Source: Lingula anatina (taxonomy: Eukaryota > Brachiopoda > Lingulata > Lingulida > Lingulidae). Taken from it: a stretch of DNA of 62,000 nucleotides. Positions 1 to 10,456 of this stretch are shown here, piece after piece. Each line of letters begins with the position of its first letter. Within the stretch, counting starts at the first letter, position 1. The notes under the pieces are model-generated. The model was given only the letters and a program-made list of their open reading frames with translations, did no database searches and was not told the DNA's origin. Location of the stretch: assembly GCF_001039355.2 (NCBI RefSeq), contig NW_019775957.1:534177-596176 (forward strand), given 5' to 3'. The position numbers and the translations under genes are program-made.

Positions 1-414
1 GACCAACAGGACAAGATGGGCCAACAGGGCCAACTGGAAACAAAGGTATGAAGGGTGGTATGGGTTTGACTGGACCAACAGGACAAGATGGGCAAACAGG
101 GCTAACAGGGCCAACTGGGGACAAAGGGATGAAAGGTGATATGGGTATGACAGGTCCAACAGGACAAGATGGGCCAACAGGACCAACTGGAGACAAAGGG
201 GTTAAGGGTGAGATGGGTTTGACAGGACAAGATGGACCAAGTGGATCAACAGGGGCAGATGGACCACCAGGACCAACTGGAGAAAAGGGGATGAAGGGTG
301 AGAAAGGCAAGACAGGACCAGAGGGGCCAACAGGACCAACTGGAGAAAAGGGGATGAAGGGTGAGAAAGGCAAGACAGGACCAGAGGGGCCAACAGGACC
401 AAATGGTCAAAAAG
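1..414 (+). CDS. Collagen-like gene copy 1, Gly-X-Y exon a
   Basis: The frame is open from the window edge to a donor GTAAGA at 415. It encodes about 138 residues of perfect Gly-X-Y, with Pro-Thr and Lys-Gly-Met/Glu as the usual X-Y pairs. Two tandem 20-residue blocks near the end ([20 protein letters not shown]) are nearly identical in DNA, a sign of recent unit duplication. The exon ends after the first base of a glycine codon (phase 1). Confidence 0.85.
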
Positions 415-3400
415 GTAAGAGTATATTACCTCGCCAAAAGAGGACATAGATCAATGTCTGGGTATGAGCCCCACCTGCGTGGTTTTTATCTAGATGGTGA
501 AGGTAATGAAACTAAAAGGATTCATAAAAAGATTTGTTACAAAAGACATCTGATAATGCATACTTTGCTATCATTTTTCTTTATGATAATGAAGCAGACA
601 GACACTTTTTCAGCAACTTTATGTAGTATTTTTTAATAATAACATGTAATGTTTCCAAGTTGTTCTTAGTTGAAATCAGACAATGTGTCATCTGTTTTGC
701 AATTTTCAGGAATGAAGGGAGACACTGGAATGAAGGGCCAGCAAGGAGAGAGAGGTAAATTAACATATTTAGATTATCAAATATCTCTTGCAAGGGGATC
801 AACAGGGGATATGTAAAATAACCAACAGTGATATTTTTCAAGATACCCTGAACAGCATATGTGATTTTGTCATGGTTGTAGTGGGAAGTGAAATGTCCCA
901 CTTAAAAGGGCAGAGGAGGTAGATCCAGAGGAGTTTTTTTTTTTTGTTTTTTTTTTTTTTTTTTTACAATTAATTTTTTTTTTTTTAATTTCAAACTTAT
1001 TCTGTTTCTTAACGATGGTTTCAAGTTATAAAGTTTTCTTTTCATTATTGTGTTCAGTCATGGACTCTCCTCCCCCATTTTCTAAAAGTAGGTGAATGCT
1101 GTAGGTCTTGTTGGTTTTGGTGATTTTAGTAGGGGGCCAGCAGATATCCATAAATTTAGTAAATCTTTTTAGTAAATTACTACTGCACTTTTTTTTGGTT
1201 TGACCATGTGTAAATTCTCTATCTGCTGTGTACTTTGTTTCCCTGGGAAATTCTCCCATAGGAACCAAATAGTGAAGATAGAAAACCCCATCATACTAGC
1301 TGGATTGATCCAACTATGTGAGAGATTCTCCCTAAGTGCAATCTTTGTAACCAGCTTAAATATCTGACATGCCTCCTTAGAGTTGCTAGGGGGTAAATTA
1401 ATTAATCAACAAGCTACTCAAAGAGGCATGTCAGACAGTTAAACCGATTAGACTGAATGCACTCTAGCTAGAATCCCCCGCAGAGTTGGATCGATCTAGC
1501 TGGTGTGATGTTTGAATCTGAAGGCGGTCCTAGCAAATTCCCCTTGGACCAATTTATTTGGGCTGGTGCATTTGAAACATGTGCTCACCTCTGTACATTG
1601 GCCCTATATTATTTGTTTGAAAACAAAATCTGTACAAACTGTTTATTTAGAAATTTTTTCATGCTAAATGGATTTGGATATGTAAAATTTGTATATAATT
1701 GTAAGAGTTGTGGGTGTGGGTTGTGAGCCCAACATCCCACGTCAAGGTGGGGGGGGGGGAGTAGCTGCTTTGCATCCCAGGCCTGTTATCCCCCAACCCC
1801 ACCCCCCACCCTCCAAAAAAAAAAAACAAAAAAAAAAAAGACTCCCTCCTTCAAATAATCCTGGTTTTTCCCATAAGTACTCTTTCTTTTTTCGCTTTAC
1901 TTCCTATACAGGTTAAACTGATTAAACAATTTATTATACATTAAAGCCTGTTCTGTGCTTTGTGTCTTAAAACCATGTGGATGACCTGAAAATCTGAACT
2001 TACCTACATTCTCCAGGTATGAAGGGAATGAAGGGCAACAATGGAATAGGTCAGAAGGGAGAAAAGGGAATGCCGGGTAAGTACAGTTTCATCGTCCCTA
2101 TTTATTGTCTTATTTCGCCTCACCACACATACAATTTAAACAAATTGAATAATTTAAAATTCATTAATGCCTCTTGATAAATATACAGGTTAAACTGATT
2201 AAAAGATTTAACGTCCATTAATGCCTGTTGATTAATCTGTAGGGCCTACACAGAAAAACTCAAGTTTGCCTACAGTCTGGTGTTTCCTGGAGTTTAGAGA
2301 ACCCTATACAATGGTGCTTTTCGCACCCAGAGTGCTAACCATTTTTATTGATTCTTGTTAAATGCATTTCTTTTTTTATAACAAACAATGCACATATGTC
2401 TAAATTGGGCATTATTGTGAGAACGTGAAGGGTAGCCTAAAATTGTTATTTAATTATTTTGCCTTGGAATAGGTCAAACGAGAGAATTAGTACTATTTCA
2501 TCAGTCTTATAAGTGCTTTTTCTTTTTTGTTCGCCCCACTGTTCGTACAGATTAACTGATAAAACAATTTAACATTCATAAATGCGTCTTGATGATTCTG
2601 AAAAAGTTAAGTGCTTCCGAGATTTTTAGAAGAGACCCATTCACAGGTGCTTATCACAGGCAGAATCAATGCTAACATTTTGTGGTGTTTTCTTGCTTAC
2701 TTTGTAACACGTACATGTATGTCTATATCATGCCTCATTGTGAGAACTCTCTTGTGCAGGCCAAATCATCATCTTCCCCTTCATGGCAACAACACCGGCT
2801 TTCCTGTCCAAAGGAACCACTGGTTCTTTTAGAACGACTGCACCTTTTGGAACGACTGGTCGATTCGCAACTAAAGGCCCTTTTGGAACGACATTTCGAT
2901 TCGGAACTAAAGGTCCTTTTGGAACGACATTTCGATTCGGAACTAAAGGTCCTTTTGGAACGACAGGTGGATTCGGAACTAAAGGTCCTTTTGGAACTAG
3001 TCTAGTTCTATTCGGAATTAAAGGCCCTGGTAAAAAGACTGGAGTCTTTGGTAAAACAAGAACATTTGGCCTATTTGCAGACTTAGGGCGGAAAAACATC
3101 ATCCCAAAGCTAGGCCCAGTCGACAATGTTTTAGGTAAAGCTTATTATATCCTGGGGAATGTAAAAAAGTTTAGAAATAAAGTTGAATTTAAAGGCAAGT
3201 TTTGGTTTAAAATCGCATCCAAAAGTCATATTATTATTTTTAATGTCTTAATTATTAATATTGATTATTTACATATTATATTTATACATTATATTTTTTA
3301 AAAAGCGTTAGTTTTTCACCAGGTTAATACGTGATATTTTGAAATGACTTATAACCAGACCAGTCATAAACATGTCTTTTTTTTCATGCAGCTAACAGTT

Positions 3401-3685
3401 TGTAAATTTCGATTTTTAGGATTTTTAAAAAGAATAGGCCAGCGGTCCGAGTTAAAAGAGAATGAAAGATTTGATCAGATCACTCAAAATGTCCAGTCCC
3501 AGAAAGCAGGATTGGTGACACTGGGAGGACTCATAATGTTCCTATTAGTTGGGATGTTTGGTTTGATTAGTGTCACGTGGAAAAGAGCAACAAGAGGAAA
3601 GGAAGAACTACGGGAGCTACATCACCTCATCGTTAATATAAACCATGGAACGCAAGACAATAAAGACAATATGTCACTAGTTTAG
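1..3685 (+). CDS. Collagen-like transmembrane protein, copy 1 (5' partial, spliced)
   Basis: Five coding exons (1-414, 710-754, 2017-2076, 2760-3194, 3420-3685) join in one frame. The first three encode uninterrupted Gly-X-Y triplets rich in [16 protein letters not shown]-type units, each exon splitting a glycine codon after its first base as fibril-type collagen modules often do. The fourth changes to a 12-residue repeat (consensus [12 protein letters not shown]) and then a basic, non-repetitive segment. The last encodes a polar stretch, one hydrophobic helix of about 25 residues (AGLVTLGG to ISVTW), a basic stop-transfer KRATR and a tail of about 35 residues. Seen: repeats, helix, in-phase splice sites. 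Inferred: a membrane-anchored protein with an N-terminal collagen-like ectodomain. The start codon and any signal peptide lie upstream of the window. I do not recognise a named orthologue. Confidence 0.8.
710..754 (+). CDS. Collagen-like gene copy 1, 45-nt Gly-X-Y exon
   Basis: Acceptor TTTTCAG at 703-709 and donor GTAAAT at 755. The exon is exactly 45 nt, encodes five Gly-X-Y triplets ([15 protein letters not shown]) and is phase 1-1, so it can be added or skipped without changing frame. It is too short to show up as an ORF. Confidence 0.8.
755..2016 (+). other. Intron with poly-T tract and foldback element
   Basis: This is the intron between the 45-nt and 60-nt collagen exons. It holds a long T-rich tract (about 931-985), the palindromic element at 1295-1503 and a C/A-rich patch (1796-1840). 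The homologous intron of copy 2 carries an extra ~950 bp and an extra 51-nt exon that are missing here. Confidence 0.6.
1295..1503. mobile_element. Palindromic foldback element (family P), copy 1
   Basis: The ends pair: CTAGCTGGATTGATCCAACT near 1296 against AGTTGGATCGATCTAGCTGG ending at 1503. The interior is also partly self-complementary around an AATTAATTAATC centre, with TCTGACATGCCTC matched by GAGGCATGTCAGA. It is about 210 bp with no coding capacity and shares its architecture with copies near 44.2, 45.2 and 47.9 kb. Confidence 0.65.
2017..2076 (+). CDS. Collagen-like gene copy 1, 60-nt Gly-X-Y exon
   Basis: Acceptor CTCCAG before 2017 and donor GTAAGT at 2077. It encodes [20 protein letters not shown] in phase 1-1. 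The corresponding exon of copy 2 (8726-8899) carries three extra repeats of the KGNNG-QKGE unit. Confidence 0.8.
2760..3194 (+). CDS. Collagen-like gene copy 1, [10 protein letters not shown]-repeat exon
   Basis: Acceptor TTGTGCAG before 2760. With the phase-1 G of the previous exon the frame reads [15 protein letters not shown] and then about five 12-residue units [14 protein letters not shown]. It closes with a basic segment that includes [13 protein letters not shown] and [12 protein letters not shown]. Each unit holds three Gly-X-Y triplets and then a break (FRF or GGF), so it looks like an interrupted collagen repeat. The only donor that keeps frame with the transmembrane exon is a GC donor (GCAAGT at 3195). 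If unspliced, the frame runs on to a stop at 3301. Confidence 0.7.
2824..3000 (+). repeat. 36-bp in-frame tandem repeat, copy 1 (about 5 units)
   Basis: Imperfect 36-bp units with core GGTCCTTTTGGAACGAC. The length is a multiple of three and three of the six frames lack stops, which creates two long shadow ORFs. The frame that continues the collagen exon gives [12 protein letters not shown]. Confidence 0.85.
3420..3685 (+). CDS. Collagen-like gene copy 1, transmembrane and tail exon
   Basis: Acceptor ATTTTTAG before 3420 gives a phase-1 start matching the GC donor of the preceding exon. Encodes [18 protein letters not shown], a polar linker, one transmembrane helix, [15 protein letters not shown] and a polar C-terminus ending DNMSLV with stop TAG at 3683-3685. 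An alternative acceptor (TCATGCAG at 3384-3391) would add ten codons but needs a phase-0 partner. Confidence 0.75.
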
Positions 3686-6600
3686 ACTTCACAACAATTA
3701 TTATTTAAAAAAAAAAACGATAGTTAAACCTATTTATAAAAACCAAATAAAAGAAACTGAAAAAAGAGCAAAACAATTAAAGGGGAAAGAAAGCGGACTA
3801 AAGTGGATAGAATAACAACCATTTTTGGCAGAAATCTCAAAACAATTTACTGCCATCAGTCTCGCCGCCAACAAGTTTTACGATCAATATGCTGGCATGC
3901 ATACCAGTAATTGTAATATATGTAATAATGTGTGAGACTGTAGTGTGTGTTGTAACTAAAGTGTAAGAATTTTTCTGAAATATTTCACTTTTCTGTCAAA
4001 CATAAAAAATTGTACATTTATATATAGATATATATAATGCAAAGGCATTCTATTTAAGTTGTTAATAGTCACTGTATCAAAAGGCGTTCGTATCAATTAT
4101 GAAATAATAATTATTCAGTCGTTTTATAATGTTACGGATTTTTTTCGAAATGGATCGATTATTTCCAGCAGCATATTGAAAAAATATTATTAATAAAAGA
4201 AATTTCTTCCAACGATAGTCAAGAGAAATCGTACTCAACCATTCCTTACAAATAATATTATTGTTGTTCACACCGTGAAACGGATGTCACGTTACAGTTC
4301 TCCAAATTCTTAGGTAAGGTGTTTATCTTGCCACCAACCAAAAAACGAGTTTATCTTAATTTTGTCAAAGGATTTCAGATATGGTAGTCCTATGCCTTAG
4401 TGATTAAGTGAAAATTGTTGAATTTTCAGGAAACTGTCATTGTTACTTTATTTTTATCAACCGGGTCGTCGTGGGGGTCTTTACTAACTCGGTATCGTCT
4501 CCATATCCCGGTGATAAGATGATTTATTTTGCTCAAGAAAGAAAAAGTTCACTTGCTGTTTCCGAAAGTTATTTTATTCCTTTTTCAGTCAGCGCACTGC
4601 CAATACGCTCCCCAATTGAACAATACAATTAAAAAAAAGTGCAAGTAACTGTCTGGAAACTGTCTGAAAGAAACTGTCCGAAAGTAATTAGCTAAAAGTA
4701 ACTGCTTGAAAATAACTGTACATAGTCGTGAATTTAAACAAAGACGAGAATAAAAGTAACTGCAAGTAAATAAGTAAGTAAGTGAATAAGTGAGAGCTAG
4801 CGACCTCTCTTTACACTTTTCCAACTTACATAAAATAAGCTGCTTGGAGTTATGTATCTGTCACCCTTTTTATGGAAATTTGGGAATAGAATACATGTAA
4901 TATACAGTAAATTGGGGGTTTGGCTATCGTTTACATACATCCGGGAGTTGCCTCTTACTAGTTTACTCTACTTCATATACTAAATATATCAATCGTTGCT
5001 ATTACGTATCAATGCATGAACTTTGTCCATTGCAGGACATATTCCAGTAACCTTCCAGCCTGCACGAAAGGTCAAGTGTTAAAATGATACATACTACCTA
5101 ACCTATGTTTCTCATTTTAGCGGAACACACCTAAGAAATTTATTATGTTCAGTTCATGTTCACAAATGATTACAAGTTGATAAACAAAACTATCACTATT
5201 TTTCCTTTTTTGTGAACATCGATATTATATTCTTTCAAAACTAACATGCATAAATAAAATCAAAATAATATTTTAATTTTATGAGGACCTACACTGTATC
5301 ACTGCATGTTTTGAACACACAAAAATGACACTATAAATCTTTTTTCTTTTCAGAAAATGGAAAGAAACATGAGCAGCAAATCTAACATGCAATTACTAAG
5401 AATATTTTTTTTCGGTAAGCTGCTCTCATAAATCAGCAGATAAGATAGTTCAAATGTCTTTCGTTCCATCACACTCGTTGAAATCACTAATCCCTGTGGA
5501 AAACGAGTTATATATTTTCCCTGGGTTTGTAGTCAATAATATTTACGTAGAAGTCGCCCTGAGAAAGTACAGCACAGACAACAGGGCTCCGAATCTCGAA
5601 AGGTTCGCTATGTTGCGCACGTGCGCAAGTGTCTCGATTCCATAACCGATTCTATTTCGAGATACAGGGCCATGGAATCGAGACGCTTGCGCACGTGCGC
5701 AACATAGCGAACCTTTCGAGATACGGAGCCCAGATTCCAGTTTTAATCTTTTAATGTGTACTCGTTACTTGCTCAATCTCTGATTTTAATTCTAATCCTA
5801 AAGCAGATGCTAAACTATGTAATTTTTACACACGGTATTTGAAAAGGAATTACAATCACGTAATAAAGATTATGTATAAAATCATCATAACAGTGAGCTC
5901 CGACACCAACCGATGAATGTGACAGTTGAGCCACTTGATTGCGCTTTGATTAAATTCAAAAGTTTGCAGTCCTACATGTTACCAAGTAAGGCCTACTTCA
6001 GCAGCTTTCAGCTTTGTCTCCTTTAATATTTCCTTTTATCAAAACGGGCAGGCTATCTGTGGAAACTTAACAGTCGTGGTGTAGACATTTTTCAAACTTA
6101 AAAGTTAAACTATCCACGTTTAAAACTGTCCTAAAGTCATTTTCCTATGTCTACATACCCACCAAAGCTTTCCCAAAACACCTTAAAAGAATAAAATATA
6201 TTAAATAAAAATACCTGATATCGAGGAAGTATGGAAACGTTACAGGTAACATTTAGAACTACTGTATAATTCATTTAAATTAAAGATGGAATGAACAGTG
6301 AATCCAAGAGCAGGGTCATTTCAAGCAATGATTCCTGAGTAGGGCAAATAACTTTATTTTCAAGAAAAAATTCGACCTAGCGGGAAAATCCCGGATCGTA
6401 TATAGACTTTTAAGTAGATACTCGCGACTAACATTGTAAAAGCTTTTTGTTCCTAAAGCTTTCGACCTTTTGGGGCCTACCAGTATCCATATCCTTGCAT
6501 GGTTACCCACAGGCTGTCCCATTCCAAATAAAATAAACGGCGGAGCTCACTCTTGCCATCGTTACTTTCGAAAAAGACACAATAAAGACGTCAGCCCCTA

Positions 6601-6736
6601 AATGACCTAAGTGGAAATTCATGTAGATAAACTACCATATATAGACAGATGCATGTACCCGATAAATTCTACTAATCTAGACATTTTTTTTTGTACTGCA
6701 TTTTGTTTATTTCAAACAGCGCGCTTTTTGTGCAAG
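3686..6736. other. Noncoding region downstream of collagen-like gene copy 1
   Basis: No credible gene. Likely 3' UTR followed by intergenic DNA. It matches 10457-13540 almost base for base, and 24410-28560 at lower identity. It holds the GC-rich palindrome at 5585-5730 and a CGGGAA/TCCCGG motif near 6380. Confidence 0.6.
5585..5730. repeat. Long GC-rich inverted repeat (59-bp arms), copy 1
   Basis: Arms 5585-5643 and 5672-5730 are nearly perfect reverse complements around a ~28-bp spacer. Each arm contains the smaller palindrome TTGCGCACGTGCGCAA. The equivalent place in the older duplicate (near 26866) lacks it, so it looks like an inserted foldback element. Confidence 0.8.
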
Positions 6737-6737
6737 N
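6737..6737. other. Single N: probable contig join
   Basis: One ambiguous base exactly at the point where copy 1 stops matching the genome downstream (13539) and copy 2 begins matching from 1315. This is what end-to-end placement of two overlapping haplotype contigs would look like. Confidence 0.8.
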
Positions 6738-6927
6738 TATGTGAGAGATTCTCCCTAAGTGCAATCTTTGTAATCAGCTTAAATATCTGACACACCTCCT
6801 TACAGTTGCTAGGGGATAATTAATTAATTAATCAACAAGCTACTCAAAGAGGCATGTCAGACAGTTAAACCGATTAGACTGAATGCACTCTATCTAGAAT
6901 CCCCCACAGAGTTGGATCGATCTAGCT
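6738..6927. mobile_element. Palindromic foldback element (family P), copy 2, left end cut by N
   Basis: This is the duplicate of 1315-1503. The left terminal ~20 bp is missing because the sequence starts at the N. The right end AGTTGGATCGATCTAGCTGG is present. Confidence 0.65.
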
Positions 6928-7442
6928 GGTGTGATGTTTGAATGTGAAGGCGGTCCTAGCAACTTCCCCTTGGACCAACTAATTTGGGCTGGTGCATTTG
7001 AAACATGTGCTCACCTCTGTACATTGGCTCTAATCTATTTGTTAGAAAACAAAATCTGTACAAAACTGTTTATTTTGGAAAGACAATTTTTCGTGCTAAA
7101 TGGACTTGGAAAAATTGTAAAATTGGTATATAATTGTAAGAGTTGTGGGTGTTATAGGATGGAATTAGTTATTGATAGTGGGAGTGAAAAATAAAAAAAT
7201 TCATATCAAAATGAACAATTAAAAATATCTTGGCTTGAAAAACTGATAATTGGTTATCTTTGTATATTAAAAAAATGCATGATAGTGTTTTATTTCTTAA
7301 ATTATAAGAAATTTGTCTGTGCATACGATGTCATTTTCTCCTTAGTTTTTGAAGCAAGCTTCTTTAAAACCATGTCTTTTTCTCACTCCTCTCAAATCCA
7401 AACATTAAGCAAAATAACAAAATGAAGAGACAAAAAACACCT

Positions 7443-7634
7443 TGGGCCCAGTTTCATAAAGGACGTTTAGCACTAACCAGTGTTTAAGTCTAACCAGTGG
7501 ATAAATAACACCCATTAACTAAACGGCGGTTGAAATTGTGTTTCATAAACAGTGTTCAAACAGTCGGTTAGTTAAACTGACCTTTAAATATTTCATCCAG
7601 TTAAACACTAAATGTCCTTTATGAAACTGGGTCT
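7443..7634. mobile_element. Foldback MITE-like element with CCCAGTTTCATAAAGGA ends
   Basis: Terminal inverted repeats GGGCCCAGTTTCATAAAGGA (left) and TCCTTTATGAAACTGGGTC (right), with a further self-complementary interior (GTTTAGCACTAACC, GGTTAGTTAAACTG). About 190 bp and noncoding. It lies in the block absent from copy 1. Confidence 0.75.
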
Positions 7635-8504
7635 TGATCTTTAAAAAATCACCACTTTAAAGATGTCAAAACATCAATTTATTCTAGATTCGCATAGATG
7701 GGGTTCTGGGGCTTTGGGAGAAGTAAAAAAGAAGCAGCATATGTGTGATAAGCTAAAATTCTGAATATAACTGTAGGGCAGCAAGGGGAAGCCAGGCTAA
7801 GTACAGTTCATCATTCTGCTAAGTAACTTTTTATCCCTATTCATTCAGGCTAAACTGATTAAATGATTTAATGCTCACTCTTATTTATTCTGCGCCAGGA
7901 AAAAAATTCGAAAGTTTTCTTCACAGTGTTGGATTTAGGCGGAGCTAGGGGGTCCTGCCCCCCCCCCCCTCCCCCCGGGTTCAGAAAAAAATACTTCACT
8001 TTTGAAATTTTGAATTTACTAGCTAAAGCATAGTTTAAAACAATAGCAAATGACACCATTTGCCCTCCAAAACCCCAACATTTCTTGGGGGCCTTCAGTA
8101 ACCCCCACATCCCACGTCAAGGGGGTTGAGTAGCTGCTTTGCATCTCATCCAGCCCGCCCCCCCCCCCCCCCCAACCAAAAAAAAAAATCTCCTTTAATT
8201 AATCCTGGGTCTGCCCCTGCTCTCGGTTTGGTACTTTATATATTTTCAAGAGAATATCATGCACAGGTGCTCAACACAGTCAGAATGCTAACTTTTTTTG
8301 TGATCATTTCTTGTGATATGCATTTATTTTTTCTTTATTATTTTATATACCTATGCCTATTTCATGCTGTATTGTGACAAAGGACAGAATGTTAACTTTT
8401 GTGATAATTTCTTGTTATATGTATTAAAATTTTTTAACATTCGTATACCTGCATCTTGCTTTATTATGAGTGTATGATGCCTAAAAATTTGTATTTGTAT
8501 CTAG

Positions 8505-8555
8505 GAATGAAGGGCAACAATGGAATAGGTCAAAAGGGAGAAAGGGGGAGTCCAG
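8505..8555 (+). CDS. Collagen-like gene copy 2, extra 51-nt Gly-X-Y exon
   Basis: Acceptor GTATCTAG before 8505 and donor GTAAGT at 8556, phase 1-1. Encodes [17 protein letters not shown]. No counterpart in copy 1. Confidence 0.75.
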
Positions 8556-10456
8556 GTAAGTACAGCTCAATCAGTCCCATTAGTACTCTTTCTTTTTTCG
8601 CTTACTTCACATACAGGTTAAACCGATTAAACAATTTATCATACGTTAATGCCTGTTCTGTGCTTTGTGTCTTTTAAAAAACCTTGTGGATGACCTGAAA
8701 TTCTGAACTTAACTACATTCTCCAGGAATGAAGGGAATGAAGGGCAACAATGGAGTAGGTCAGAAGGGAGAAAGAGGAATGAAGGGCAACAATGGAGTAG
8801 GTCAGAAGGGAGAAAGAGGAATGAAAGGCAATAATGGTCAAAAGGGAGAAACGGGAATGAAAGGCAACAATGGGCAAAAGGGAGAAAGGGGAATGCCGGG
8901 TAAGTACAGTATCATCGTCCCTATTTGTTGTCTTATATATATATAGGTTAAACTGATTAAACAATTTGACGTCCATTAATGCCTGTTGATTAATCTGCAC
9001 ACAGAAAAACGTTTTCCTACAGTCTGGTGTTTCCTGTACTTTTAAGAGATCACATATAATGGTGCCAGAATGTTAACCATCTTTATTGATTCTTGTTAAA
9101 TGCATTTCTTTTTATCACAAACAATACACATATGTCTAAATTGGGCATTATTGTGAGAATGTGAAAGATAGCCTAAAAATTCTTATTTAATTATATTGAA
9201 TGGGGATAGGTCAAACGGGAGAATTAGTACTATTTCATCAGTCTTATAAGTGCTTTTTCTTTTTTGTTCGCCTCACTGTTCGTACAGATTAACTGATAAA
9301 ACAATTTAACATTCATAAATGCGTCTTGATGATTCTGCACAAGTTTAGTGCTTCCTACATTTTTTAGAAGAGACCCATACACAGGTGCTTATCACGGCAG
9401 AATGTTAACTTTTTGTGGTGTTTTCTTGCTCACTTTGTGTCACGTACATGTATGTCTATATCATGCCTCATTGTGAGAACTCTCTTGTGCAGGCCAAATC
9501 ATCATCTTCCCCTTCATGGCAACAACACCGGCTTTCCTGTCCAAAGGAACCACTGGTTCTTTTAGAACGACTGGACCTTTTGGAACGACGGGTGGATTCG
9601 CAACTAAAGGCCCTTTTGGAACGACAGTTCGATTCGGAACTAAAGGTCCTTTTGGAACGACATTTCGGTTCGGAACTAAAGGTCCTTTTGGAAAGACAGT
9701 TCGATTCGGAACTAAAGGTCCTTTTGGAACGACAGGTGGATTCGGAACTAAAGGTCCTTTTGGAACTAGTCTAGTTCTATTCGGAATTAAGGGCCCTGGT
9801 AAAAAGACTGGAGTCTTTGGTAAAACAAGAACATTTGGCCTATTTGCAGACTTAGGGCGGAAAAACATCATCCCAAAGCTAGGCCCAGTCGACAATGTTT
9901 TAGGTAAAGCTTATTATATCCTGGGGAATGTAAAAAAGTTTAGAAATAAAGTTGAATTTAAAAGCAAGTTTTGGTTTAAAATCGCATCCAAAACTCATAT
10001 TATAATTTTTAATGTCTTAATTATTAATATTGATTATTTACATATAACATTTATATATTATATTTTTTTAAAAGCGTTAGTTTCTCATCAGGTAAATACG
10101 TGATATTTTGAAATGACTTATAACCAGACCAGTCATAAATATGTCTTTTTTTTCTCATGCAGCTAACAGTTTGTATATTTCGATTTTTAGGTTTTTTAAA
10201 AAGAATAGGCCAACGGTCCGAGTTAAAAGAGAATGAGAGATTTGCTCGGATGAATCAAAATTTCCAGTCCCAGAAAGCAGGATTGGTGGCACTGGGAGGA
10301 CTTGTTCTTTTTATACTGTTTTTGGTGTTCATTTTGTTCAGTATCACGTGGAAAAGAGCAACAAGAGCTAAGGAAGAACTACGGGAGCTACATCACCACA
10401 ACGTTAAAATAAACCATGGAACTCAAGACAATAAAGACAATATGTCACTAGTTTAG
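8505..10456 (+). CDS. Collagen-like transmembrane protein, copy 2 (5' missing, spliced)
   Basis: Four exons (8505-8555, 8726-8899, 9493-9963, 10191-10456) join in one frame with the same phases as copy 1: Gly-X-Y exons, the [10 protein letters not shown] repeat exon ending at a GC donor, then the transmembrane and tail exon with a TAG stop at the end. The helix is AGLVALGGLVLFILFLVFIL and the tail again ends DNMSLV. Differences from copy 1 are an extra 51-nt exon, three extra 39-42 nt units in the next exon and one more 12-residue unit. The upstream exons of copy 1 (1-754) have no counterpart because this copy begins at the N. It is more likely the second allele than a second gene. Confidence 0.75.
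8726..8899 (+). CDS. Collagen-like gene copy 2, expanded 174-nt Gly-X-Y exon
   Basis: Acceptor TCTCCAG and donor GTAAGT at 8900. It encodes 58 residues made of four GMKGNNG(VG)QKGERG-like units, against one unit in the 60-nt exon of copy 1. Unit length stays a multiple of nine bases or close, so Gly-X-Y is kept throughout. Confidence 0.8.
9493..9963 (+). CDS. Collagen-like gene copy 2, [10 protein letters not shown]-repeat exon
   Basis: Same acceptor as copy 1. About six 12-residue units, one more than copy 1. The GC donor (GCAAGT at 9964) follows AAA-A, so the split codon becomes Ser (A|GT) rather than the Gly of copy 1, and frame is still kept. Confidence 0.7.
9557..9769 (+). repeat. 36-bp in-frame tandem repeat, copy 2 (about 6 units)
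   Basis: Same unit as 2824-3000, with one extra unit. Confidence 0.85.
10191..10456 (+). CDS. Collagen-like gene copy 2, transmembrane and tail exon
   Basis: Same length (266 nt) and phase as 3420-3685. Most replacements between the copies fall inside the transmembrane helix and stay hydrophobic, while the flanks [16 protein letters not shown] and EELRELHH are unchanged. Confidence 0.75.

Larger units (their letters stand above)
1315..6736. repeat. Near-identical duplicate segment, copy 1 (left of N)
   Basis: From the base after position 1314 the sequence matches that starting at 6738, and the match continues with a few percent mismatches and several indels up to the single N. It contains collagen exons 2017-2076, 2760-3194 and 3420-3685 plus the downstream region. 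Confidence 0.85.
7150..8570. other. Block present in copy 2 only
   Basis: Copy 1 jumps from about 1715 to sequence resembling 8103 and later rejoins at about 8583. The block holds the MITE at 7443-7634, C homopolymers near 7960 and 8160, and a 51-nt collagen exon (8505-8555). Confidence 0.65.

Noticed and set aside
202-447. Minus-strand frame opposite the Gly-X-Y exon
   Set aside because: Shadow of the collagen repeat.
1505-1726. 73-codon frame with a similar 87-codon frame at 6931
   Set aside because: The two are allelic copies of one noncoding stretch, so their similarity is not evidence of coding. The ends shift frame and there is no domain.
2682-3126. Long plus- and minus-strand open frames over the [10 protein letters not shown] repeat ([12 protein letters not shown] and [12 protein letters not shown] repeats), and the same at 9415-9895
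   Set aside because: They arise because the 36-bp unit is a multiple of three and stop-free in three frames. Only the frame joined by in-phase splice sites to the Gly-X-Y and TM exons was kept.
5454-5645. 63-codon frame repeated exactly at 12258
   Set aside because: It runs into the palindrome, and the homologous part of unit B has a stop in the same frame.
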